Shown: piece after piece, positions 52,556 to 60,095 of the stretch
Layout of the letters: the number at the start of each line of letters is the position of its first letter
Numbering within the stretch: position 1 is the stretch's first letter
From: Oligoflexia bacterium
GTDB taxonomy: Bacteria; Bdellovibrionota; Bdellovibrionia; JABDDW01
Reading direction: 5' to 3'
DNA: 60,467 bases
Assembly: GCA_020847095.1 (NCBI GenBank)
Contig: JADLCR010000018.1
Location: forward strand, 1 to 60,467
The notes under the pieces: model-generated
Databases searched by the model: none
What the model saw: the letters and a program-made list of their open reading frames with translations, nothing else
Told to the model about the DNA's origin: nothing
Program-made: the position numbers and the translations under genes

Positions 52556-53314
52556 CTAAAACCCAGTTGTCAAAATCGCCTGGTTTTCTGATACCCATCC
52601 GATGGAGCCATCCTTAGATCGAACTTGAAACCAACCGGGTTGGGTTTCGATTACGGCAAACTCCAATCCTTCAGTGACCCGAGCAATATCCGCGGTTGTG
52701 CTATCGGGTCCGCTCTTTAAGGCCGAAGAAGGTGCTACAATGGTAACGCGACGGGTGGTTTGGTCAACAAGCTTTGAGGTTGCCAGTCCCAAACTCAGCA
52801 CAAACAAAATCCCCCAAACGATAAGAAGACTTGGCCAGGCTCCTGGATTGTCCTTGTGAGATTGAAGAAATTTATAGAGGTTAAACAAAAACCAAGTCAT
52901 GGCAAAGAATAGGACAATTAAGAACTCTCTTAAGGTTCCTTGACTAAGGACCAGTTTTCTAAAAATTCCCCAATTGCTTTCGGCATAACGGGCCGCTTCG
53001 GGGATTTGCTCCAAAGCAGAGCGCAAAGCCATTCGACCTTGAGGATCTCTTGGCTGAAAATTAAGGCCCTTTCTTAGATAGGCCGCAGCCAAACCAAATT
53101 GTTTTTGACGCAAAGCAATAATCCCTAAATTGTAATATGATTGGGCACGCGTTCTGGGCTGATCCGCCGCGCTCTTGAAGAGTTCGACCGATCGCGTTAA
53201 ATTGCCAGACTGAAACTCCCTCACGGCCTGGTTGAAAATTTGGGAAGGGTCGTCGGCGATTGTGACTTCTGGCAAAATTAAGAGTATGAAAAGAGCCAAC
53301 TTTTTCAAATGCAT
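52556..53314 (-). CDS. BatE-like TPR membrane protein with SH3 domain
   Basis: A 252-residue protein: signal peptide (KLALFILLILPEVTIA), two TPR units (about 25-105, SYYNLGIIALRQKQFGLAAAY), two membrane segments (about 130-150 and 160-180) and a C-terminal bacterial SH3 domain (about 190-250, ending GWVSENQAILTTGF). This order is that of BatE in Bacteroides-type Bat (aerotolerance) operons, but no BatA-D is near. ATG 53314 has a weak site; in-frame TTG 53308 gives a cleaner MKKLALF start. Confidence 0.72.
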   Translation of the reverse strand: MHLKKLALFILLILPEVTIADDPSQIFNQAVREFQSGNLTRSVELFKSAADQPRTRAQSYYNLGIIALRQKQFGLAAAYLRKGLNFQPRDPQGRMALRSALEQIPEAARYAESNWGIFRKLVLSQGTLREFLIVLFFAMTWFLFNLYKFLQSHKDNPGAWPSLLIVWGILFVLSLGLATSKLVDQTTRRVTIVAPSSALKSGPDSTTADIARVTEGLEFAVIETQPGWFQVRSKDGSIGWVSENQAILTTGF

Positions 53315-53340
53315 GACCTAAGTCTATTAAGGAGTTGTGA

Positions 53341-54729
53341 TTGACACAAGCAGAGCTTTTTAATCAAAACGAGATTGTTAAGAAAAGTATAAAAACGCTC
53401 AAAGAGCAGTTGCTCCGAGCACAAGAATCCATAACTGGAATTCGGCCGCCTCAAAATGAAAAGGTCGAGGCCTACAAGTCCTACATATCAAATCTTAATC
53501 AGCTGCGAGGTCGAAATCTATTTTACAACTACATAGGTTCGGGGTTTGGGAGCGGGCCGCTTGTGGAGTTGGAAGATGGTTCAGTTAAGTATGATCTGAT
53601 TAATGGCATCGGCATCCACTTATTCGGGCACAGCCATCCCGAAGTGATTCTAGCCAGTCTGGAGGCGTCTCTGCAAGATGTTGTGATGCAGGGAAATCTT
53701 CAGCCAAACCGAGAGTACGGGGACTTGTTGGAGTTACTCTTAAAAGAAGCGGGCAAAAAATCTCGGTTGAGAAAAGGCTGGATCGGAACTTGTGGAACAA
53801 TTGCTAACGAAAACGCACTAAAAATCGCTCGTCAAAAAAACTCGCCAGCGAGAAAGATTTTAGCCTTTAAAGATTGTTTTGCTGGGCGCTCGACCTTGAT
53901 GGCCGAGATCACCGATAATGACGAGTACCGTGCGGGTCTGCCGCGATACGACGAGGTTTTATATCTTCCATTTTATGATTCGACCGATCCTCACTCGACT
54001 CAGAAATCGGTTGAAACCTTGAAAAAACATGTGGCCAATAATCCCAAAAACATCGCGGCCTTTATGTTTGAGATTGTGCAAGGCGAGGGAGGATTTAACA
54101 CCGCTCCCAAAGCGTTCTTTCAGGCGCTGTTTGAAGTTTGCAAGGAGCACAAAATCGCTGTTTGGGCTGACGAAATTCAAACGTTTGCGAGAACTGGAAA
54201 CCTATTTGCCTTCGAAACACTTGGCATCGGTGAATACATCGATATCGTCACGCTGGCCAAAACCGCTCAATGTGGAGCGGTTTTATATACGGAGGAGTAC
54301 AATCCTAAACCGGGGCTTATTGCTGGAACTTTTACTGCTGCAACAGTTTCACTAAAGACGGGACATAAAATTTTGCAAATGATGCTCGACGAGAAACCGG
54401 GGCAGAAGATGCTGGGTTCTGGCGGGCGGGTTGAAAAAATTCACAATGAGTTTAAGGCCATGTTGACCAAACTTGCAGAAGGGGATTGCCGAGGTCTGAT
54501 TGGCGAAATTGGGGGACTGGGGCTTATGATTTCGATGGTTCCCTATGACGGAGCCAAAGACAAAGTTCAAAAGCTGCTGCAGTCGCTTTTCGAAAAAGGT
54601 GTGATTGCCTTTAGCTGCGGGCACGGTCCTTACAAAATTAGATTTCTCCTTCCGGCAGTTTTGGAAGCTAGACACATAGAAGAAATTGGTGGCGTCCTTA
54701 AAGAGGCACTGATTGCGGGGAGACCTTAA
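53341..54729 (+). CDS. Class III aminotransferase (AstC/ArgD-like), divergent
   Basis: A 462-residue PLP-dependent fold I aminotransferase. Class III parts are present: GIHLFGHSHPEV, VWADEIQTFARTGNLFAFE with the PLP Asp, and DIVTLAKTAQCG with the Schiff-base Lys. The usual SGTEANEAAL is replaced by CGTIANENAL, so it is not a typical acetylornithine aminotransferase. By context it should use succinylornithine and 2-oxoglutarate, giving succinylglutamate semialdehyde for AstD. It starts with TTG 53341, eight bases after AAGGAG, 26 bp from the divergent BatE-like gene. Substrate is inferred. Confidence 0.8.
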   Translation: MTQAELFNQNEIVKKSIKTLKEQLLRAQESITGIRPPQNEKVEAYKSYISNLNQLRGRNLFYNYIGSGFGSGPLVELEDGSVKYDLINGIGIHLFGHSHPEVILASLEASLQDVVMQGNLQPNREYGDLLELLLKEAGKKSRLRKGWIGTCGTIANENALKIARQKNSPARKILAFKDCFAGRSTLMAEITDNDEYRAGLPRYDEVLYLPFYDSTDPHSTQKSVETLKKHVANNPKNIAAFMFEIVQGEGGFNTAPKAFFQALFEVCKEHKIAVWADEIQTFARTGNLFAFETLGIGEYIDIVTLAKTAQCGAVLYTEEYNPKPGLIAGTFTAATVSLKTGHKILQMMLDEKPGQKMLGSGGRVEKIHNEFKAMLTKLAEGDCRGLIGEIGGLGLMISMVPYDGAKDKVQKLLQSLFEKGVIAFSCGHGPYKIRFLLPAVLEARHIEEIGGVLKEALIAGRP

Positions 54730-56073
54730 TTGGACTTTCTTAACCTCTGCAAGAAGGCGATTGAAATTGATTCGACCCCGAGTGTGGGGAATGCCGCTAT
54801 GGCTGAATTCGCGGCTGATCTTTGTCGCCAATGGGGATTTGACGTTCACCTTCAAAAAGCGGAGTTTGACGGCAAAAAACAATACAACTTGTATGCGCGC
54901 CCTCCGGCATCAAAAAAGCGAGACGAAGTTATTTTTCAGACCCACCTCGATACGGTCGAACCGGGTCCCATGGGAAATTGGACAAAAACTGATCACAACC
55001 CATTTAAAGCTCATGTTGATGGTGATTTTATATATGGGCTTGGACCCGCGGATGTGAAATTAGACTTTCTATGCAAGGCTCGGGCATTGAAAGAGTTTGT
55101 TGCTCAAAAACAGACTCGCCCTTTTGTTTTGGTGGGAACTTATGCTGAAGAGCTCGGGATGCATGGGGCTCGGCTTGTGATGAGCTCCGGTGCCGTGCAC
55201 GCGAAATGGGCAATAATTGGCGAGCCTTCAGAGCTCAGTATTGTCTATGGGAACAATGGGTATCTTGTTTGCCGCTTTGAAATTCCATTTACCTCAGAAG
55301 AAATGAACAATCTGAGAGGGGCCCGACGGGACGACCATCATACGACCCAAGAAAAAGTATTTCATGGAAAAGCCGCACACTCGGCTACCCCGCATTTGGG
55401 TGAAAGCGCCATTAATAAAGCACTACAGTACTTAGCAAAAATGCCTCGAGGAGTAGGACTGTTGTCAATCAGTGGCGGTTCGGCGGTGAATACGGTTCCG
55501 GCAGACGCGACGCTTGAAATGGATGCGGGACATGTTTTCAAGGAAGCCGCGTCGATTAAGTTGCTGGAGTTGTTTCGAGCTTTAAACCGGCTTGAGACCG
55601 AATTCTTGTCACATGAGTACAAGGAGTTTCATCCGCCTCACCCCACGTTGAATCTGGGTATTGTTCGCACCGATGAGCAAAAAATTTGGGGCCGGTTCTC
55701 GGTGAGGATTACCCCACAAATTGACGATTCAACGGTGAAAAATTGGACGGGGAGAGTTGAAGAGCTTTGCAAATCTCAGAAAATTCAATTTTTTATTGAG
55801 CGCAGCTCTCCGGCGGCGCTAACCCCAACGGCTTCAGAATTAATCACCACCGCGATTGGCATTTCAAAACAACTGGGTCTCAGCGAAACGCCTATTACTA
55901 AGGCTTCGGGCACGGAGTGTTCAATTTATAGGCCGCATGGGTTGGACTGTTTTGTATTTGGACCAGGTGTGAGCCTGGGCAATAGTCACACGGCAAATGA
56001 AAGAAATCAGTTGTCCCATCTTGAAAAAGCCACCGACTTTTATCGAGAGTGCGTGAAGAGGTTTTGTCTATGA
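54730..56073 (+). CDS. M20-family metallo-amidohydrolase (putative desuccinylase)
   Basis: A 447-residue ArgE/DapE-type dizinc hydrolase. Metal ligands are in FQTHLDTVEPG (His about 77), GLGPADVKLD, YAEELG with the general base Glu, and IGEPS. The lid domain spans about 175-300. The operon context suggests it removes succinate from succinylglutamate (or succinylornithine), replacing AstE, which belongs to another family. It starts with TTG on the base after the aminotransferase stop and overlaps the astA ATG (ATGA). Confidence 0.85.
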   Translation: MDFLNLCKKAIEIDSTPSVGNAAMAEFAADLCRQWGFDVHLQKAEFDGKKQYNLYARPPASKKRDEVIFQTHLDTVEPGPMGNWTKTDHNPFKAHVDGDFIYGLGPADVKLDFLCKARALKEFVAQKQTRPFVLVGTYAEELGMHGARLVMSSGAVHAKWAIIGEPSELSIVYGNNGYLVCRFEIPFTSEEMNNLRGARRDDHHTTQEKVFHGKAAHSATPHLGESAINKALQYLAKMPRGVGLLSISGGSAVNTVPADATLEMDAGHVFKEAASIKLLELFRALNRLETEFLSHEYKEFHPPHPTLNLGIVRTDEQKIWGRFSVRITPQIDDSTVKNWTGRVEELCKSQKIQFFIERSSPAALTPTASELITTAIGISKQLGLSETPITKASGTECSIYRPHGLDCFVFGPGVSLGNSHTANERNQLSHLEKATDFYRECVKRFCL

Positions 56074-57101
56074 GTTTTTTGCTGCGCTCAATTAAAACCA
56101 GTGATCTTCGTGATGTAAAAGGTCTCGCTGAAGAGTTCAACCTTCTCAATCTCCCGCCAGACGAGAGAATCATTTCTGAAAAAATTGAGAGAAGTAAAAA
56201 ATCTTTCGCAGGCAAGACTACCACCCTCGATGAAAGCGAATACTTTTTCGTCGTTGAAGATACTGAGGCTAAAAAGGTCGTCGGTACGAGTCTCATTATG
56301 GCCAAACACGGAACTGAAGATTCCCCGCACACCTTTTTTGACGTCAGGCAAAAAGAGAAGTTTTCAAAAGAGCTCGGAATTGGTTTTATTCATCAGGTTT
56401 TGCGAATCGGATTCGACTCCGATGGACCTTCTGAAATCGGCGGGCTTATTGTTGATGAGGCCTATCGAGGTCGACCTGAAAAACTTGGAAAGCAAATCAG
56501 TTTGATTCGATTTTTATACATGGGAATGTACCCACAGCGGTTCGAAGACCGCATTTTGTGTGAGTTCGTCCCGCCACTCAGTCCCGATGGTAGGAGTGAG
56601 TTTTGGGAAGCTCTTGGGAGAAAATTTACAGGACTTCCTTACCAAGAAGCCGATTTTTTGTCCGGCCAAAATAAGGAGTTTATTAAAAATCTCTTTCCCG
56701 ACGAAGACATCTACACTTGCGTTCTTGACGCCAAAGCCCGCTATGTCATCGGGCGTGTGGGTTTAGCGACGATGCCAGCAAAGCATCTGCTTGAAGCCAT
56801 TGGATTTAAGTATCTCAATCAGATCGATCCGTTTGATGGGGGACCACATTATGGGGCCAATAGAGATGACATTACGTTGGTGAAAAAGACGAAGGCCTAT
56901 AAAGTTGTTGATGGAAAAGTCGGTCAGTTTGATGCGCTGGCGTTAGTGGGTCAAACCAAGGGCGAAGAGTTTAACGGGTGTCTTAGTTATTTTGATGTGA
57001 AGGCGGGGAAGCTGGTGTTGCCCGATAGCACAAAGCAACTGCTGGATCTTTCAAATGGCGATCAGGTGTTTCTGACGCCGATATCGGAGGGCACATTATG
57101 A
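56070..57101 (+). CDS. astA: Arginine/ornithine N-succinyltransferase
   Basis: A 343-residue AstA-family GNAT-like acyltransferase that moves succinyl from succinyl-CoA to the alpha-amino group of arginine or ornithine. It matches E. coli AstA along its length: LRSIKTSDLRDVKGLAE at the start, YFFVVEDTEAKKVVGTS near 60, REFW-like SEFWEALGRKFTGLPYQEADFL near 185 and FDGGPHYG near 260. ATG 56070 follows GAAGAGG. The substrate cannot be told from sequence; ornithine is favoured because no AstB is present. Confidence 0.92.
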   Translation: MSFLLRSIKTSDLRDVKGLAEEFNLLNLPPDERIISEKIERSKKSFAGKTTTLDESEYFFVVEDTEAKKVVGTSLIMAKHGTEDSPHTFFDVRQKEKFSKELGIGFIHQVLRIGFDSDGPSEIGGLIVDEAYRGRPEKLGKQISLIRFLYMGMYPQRFEDRILCEFVPPLSPDGRSEFWEALGRKFTGLPYQEADFLSGQNKEFIKNLFPDEDIYTCVLDAKARYVIGRVGLATMPAKHLLEAIGFKYLNQIDPFDGGPHYGANRDDITLVKKTKAYKVVDGKVGQFDALALVGQTKGEEFNGCLSYFDVKAGKLVLPDSTKQLLDLSNGDQVFLTPISEGTL

Positions 57102-58627
57102 AAAGCAAAATTTATCCCATTCCGTTTCTTGGAGATTTTATTGGTGGCGAATTTATAAAGCCTACAGCGCCGAATGGAAGTGTTGAGCGGCGAGATCCAG
57201 GTGATTTAAAAAAAGAACTTATAACGATCCAATTCAAGTACGAACATGTCAATGAAGCCTGTGCCGCTGCAAAGAAAGCATTTCGATCATGGGCCGATAA
57301 AAGCCTCGATGAAAGAAAAGCCCATTTAATAAAACTCAAAGAAACCTATATCGCCCATCAAGAAGAGCTGGCTGAAATAATCTCTCAGGACTCCGGTAAG
57401 CCCCTTTGGGAAGCCAAAACTGAAGTCCAAAGCATGATCAATAAAATAGATGTGACTTTGAACGAATCGCTAAAGCTTATTGAGGAAAAGCGAGTCGATC
57501 AAGCCGTCGGGAGCACTCCAGGCTTTTTGCGTTTTAAACCTCGAGGCGTCATGGCCGTCATTGGGCCTTTTAATTTTCCGGGACATTTGCCCAATGGACA
57601 CATCATTCCCGCTCTCATAACGGGAAATACAGTGGTCTTTAAACCGAGCGAGTTAACTCCGGCCGTTGGGCAGTTCATGGCCCAGATTTTTGAGAAAGCG
57701 GGATTTCCCAAAGGAGTGCTCAATGTGGTGCAGGGTGATGGTGAAGTTGGAAAACGGCTCGCGATGCATGAAGCGGTTGAGGGGGTATTGTTTACCGGGT
57801 CTTACGAGACTGGATTTCGTATCAAACAAGACACCTTGGCGCATTTTTGGAAAATTCTTGCTTTAGAAATGGGTGGAAAAAACGCTTCGGTCGTCTGGGA
57901 TGACTGCGATATTGACAAGGCCGTGTATGAAAACCTCATCGGCGCTTACATTTCTGCGGGGCAAAGGTGCAGCGCCACCAGTCGTATTATTGTGAGAAAA
58001 TCAGTTTCCGATGAGTTCATCTCGAAATTTCACGCTTCCGCAAAAAAGTTAACGATAGGTTATGGATTGGAAAATCCTTTTATGGGCCCTTTGATTAGCT
58101 CTGGGTCGGTTGATAAATATTTGCGATTTCAGGGCATAGCTAAACGTGAAAACGCTGAACAAATCATGAGAGGAAAGGTTTTAGAGTTCGATCGCGAAGG
58201 TCATTATGTGACGCCGTCGATTAATCTTGTCACCAAGGCGGATCCAGAAAGCGTATATCAAAAGTCAGAGGTGTTTGGTCCAAACGTAGCGATTTACATA
58301 GTCGATGAGTTCAATGAAGCGCTGAAAATTGCAAATCAATCAAGTTTTGGTCTGGTGCTGTCAGTTTTTTCTAAAGATCGAAAATTATACGACCGGTTTT
58401 TGCGCCAAACCCGAGTGGGTTTGGTCAACTGGAATCGGTCGACCGTAGGGGCGAGTAGCAAGCTTCCGTTTGGGGGAATGGGAAAGTCGGGAAACAATCA
58501 ACCCGCAGGGACATTTGCCATCTACAGCGTGACCTATCCGGTTGCTTGTTTGGAAGATCAATCGCCGCTTGATTTGAGCAAAATGCATCCGGGAATGAAT
58601 TTCAATTTGGAGAGTTTCAATAAGTGA
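57098..58627 (+). CDS. astD: Succinylglutamate semialdehyde dehydrogenase
   Basis: A 509-residue NAD(P)-dependent aldehyde dehydrogenase. The AstD-specific stretch GPFNFPGHLPNGHIIPAL (about 150-167) is present, with Glu about 257 in LALEMGGKN and catalytic Cys about 291 in GQRCSATSR. It converts succinylglutamate semialdehyde to succinylglutamate. Start and stop overlap both neighbours by four bases (ATGA with astA, GTGA with ruvX). It is about 20 residues longer than E. coli AstD. Confidence 0.94.
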   Translation: MKSKIYPIPFLGDFIGGEFIKPTAPNGSVERRDPGDLKKELITIQFKYEHVNEACAAAKKAFRSWADKSLDERKAHLIKLKETYIAHQEELAEIISQDSGKPLWEAKTEVQSMINKIDVTLNESLKLIEEKRVDQAVGSTPGFLRFKPRGVMAVIGPFNFPGHLPNGHIIPALITGNTVVFKPSELTPAVGQFMAQIFEKAGFPKGVLNVVQGDGEVGKRLAMHEAVEGVLFTGSYETGFRIKQDTLAHFWKILALEMGGKNASVVWDDCDIDKAVYENLIGAYISAGQRCSATSRIIVRKSVSDEFISKFHASAKKLTIGYGLENPFMGPLISSGSVDKYLRFQGIAKRENAEQIMRGKVLEFDREGHYVTPSINLVTKADPESVYQKSEVFGPNVAIYIVDEFNEALKIANQSSFGLVLSVFSKDRKLYDRFLRQTRVGLVNWNRSTVGASSKLPFGGMGKSGNNQPAGTFAIYSVTYPVACLEDQSPLDLSKMHPGMNFNLESFNK

Positions 58628-59040
58628 GAATATTAGCCCTAGACTTTGGTGACGTTCGAATTGGAGTCGCAATTAGCGACGAGATGGGTTGGACAGCGCA
58701 GGGAGTGGGGTTTATCAAACGCGCGTCGCTTGAAAAAGATCTAAAAGAATTGGAGCGAGTCATTCAGCCTTTTGGAACCGTTGATGAAATCGTCGTTGGA
58801 ATGCCCTTTAATATGGACGGTTCTGAAGGAGAAAGGGTTCACAAAACCCGAAAATTTTGCGATGCTTTGTCAAAGCGGTTTAATATTCCAATTATTGAAG
58901 TGGATGAACGGTTAAGCTCAATGGAAGCAGAAAAACTCATGATCTCATCAGATGTGAGTCGATCCAAAAGAAAAGGAAAAATTGACCAACTTGCAGCGAG
59001 CATTATTCTACAAACATATCTTTCGACGAGGATGAAATGA
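58624..59040 (+). CDS. ruvX: RuvX/YqgF-family nuclease
   Basis: A 138-residue RNase H-like protein, the putative Holliday junction resolvase or pre-16S rRNA nuclease YqgF. Motifs: LALDFGDVRIGVAIS with the first Asp, IVVGMPFNMDG, and VDERLSSMEAE with the second acidic residue, then DQLAASIILQTYL. The start GTG overlaps the astD stop and the end overlaps mltG (ATGA), a chain of coupled genes. Confidence 0.94.
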   Translation: MRILALDFGDVRIGVAISDEMGWTAQGVGFIKRASLEKDLKELERVIQPFGTVDEIVVGMPFNMDGSEGERVHKTRKFCDALSKRFNIPIIEVDERLSSMEAEKLMISSDVSRSKRKGKIDQLAASIILQTYLSTRMK

Positions 59041-60095
59041 AGAAGCTATTTGCAGTTTTATTTGTCATTGCGGGTCTTGCTCTGGCATTTGAGATTGGAA
59101 GCAACATTCATTTTATGCTCAAGCCAACATCGACGGACTCTACTCCTAAAATTATTTTAATTGAACCGGGATCATTTAATCAAACCGTCGCCCTTCTAGA
59201 GAGAGAAGGGCTTATTTCCGATGCTAAGAGATTTCGAATAGCCGTTCGTATCATGGGCATGAGCGGCCGAGTTAAGATCGGTGAATATCAAGTGTCTGCC
59301 GATATGTCGCCGTTTCAAATTTTAAGAATCATCTCGTCAGGAAAGAGCATTCTTCACGCCGTTAAGATTCCTGAGGGCTTTAATATCGACCAAATCGCTG
59401 AGGAGCTGGCTAAGAAAAATTTGGTGAGTGTTGAGGAGTTTACGGCCATGGCCCGCGATCCGCGAATGGCCAAGTTACTTGATGTTGAAGGCGACACTTT
59501 AGAGGGATACCTTTATCCCGAGACCTACAGCTTTACCCATTTTACTGGCGTACGAACTATCATTCAGACCATGGTTGGAAAGTTTAAAGAAGTTTGGGAG
59601 CGCGAATTGAGATTCGGAGCTCAAAAACTTGGATATAGTCAAAAATTTGTAGTGACGTTAGCAAGTATTGTTGAAAAAGAAACGGGTGCGGCGATTGAGC
59701 GACCGGTGATCGCAAGCGTTTTTCATAATCGACTTAGAATCGACATGCCTTTACAAAGTGATCCGACGGTTATTTATTCAAAACCTCCGTCGGAGCGTTT
59801 AAACATCACGCGAGCGGACTTAGTGTCTAAAAATGATTACAACACCTACACAAAAAAGGGATTACCCAAAGGGCCTATTTCAAATCCTGGTAAAGACGCC
59901 ATGATTGCAGTCATAGAACCTGCTCACAGCAAATTTCTTTATTTTGTTAGCCGTAACGACGGTTCTCATCAATTTTCCGAAACTTTAAAAGAACACAATA
60001 TGGCGGTTCAAAAGTTCCAAAGAAATGCAAAAGCTCGAGAAGGAAAGAGCTGGCGCGATCAGGCAGAAAACCCTCAGCTCACTAATAAGAAATAG
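59037..60095 (+). CDS. mltG: Endolytic peptidoglycan transglycosylase MltG
   Basis: A 352-residue inner-membrane transglycosylase that cuts nascent glycan strands and sets their length. There is one N-terminal membrane helix (about 5-20, FAVLFVIAGLALAFEIG), a LysM-like region (about 40-110, ILIEPGSFNQTVALLEREG), and the YceG domain with catalytic Glu about 213 in TLASIVEKETG, VFHNRLRIDMPLQSDPTVIY and YNTYTKKGLPKGPISNPG. It is coupled to ruvX, whose family is often found next to mltG. Confidence 0.95.
   Translation: MKKLFAVLFVIAGLALAFEIGSNIHFMLKPTSTDSTPKIILIEPGSFNQTVALLEREGLISDAKRFRIAVRIMGMSGRVKIGEYQVSADMSPFQILRIISSGKSILHAVKIPEGFNIDQIAEELAKKNLVSVEEFTAMARDPRMAKLLDVEGDTLEGYLYPETYSFTHFTGVRTIIQTMVGKFKEVWERELRFGAQKLGYSQKFVVTLASIVEKETGAAIERPVIASVFHNRLRIDMPLQSDPTVIYSKPPSERLNITRADLVSKNDYNTYTKKGLPKGPISNPGKDAMIAVIEPAHSKFLYFVSRNDGSHQFSETLKEHNMAVQKFQRNAKAREGKSWRDQAENPQLTNKK

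Noticed and set aside
54352-54882. 176-codon minus-strand frame over the aminotransferase end
   Set aside because: Antisense shadow without ribosome binding site or motif.
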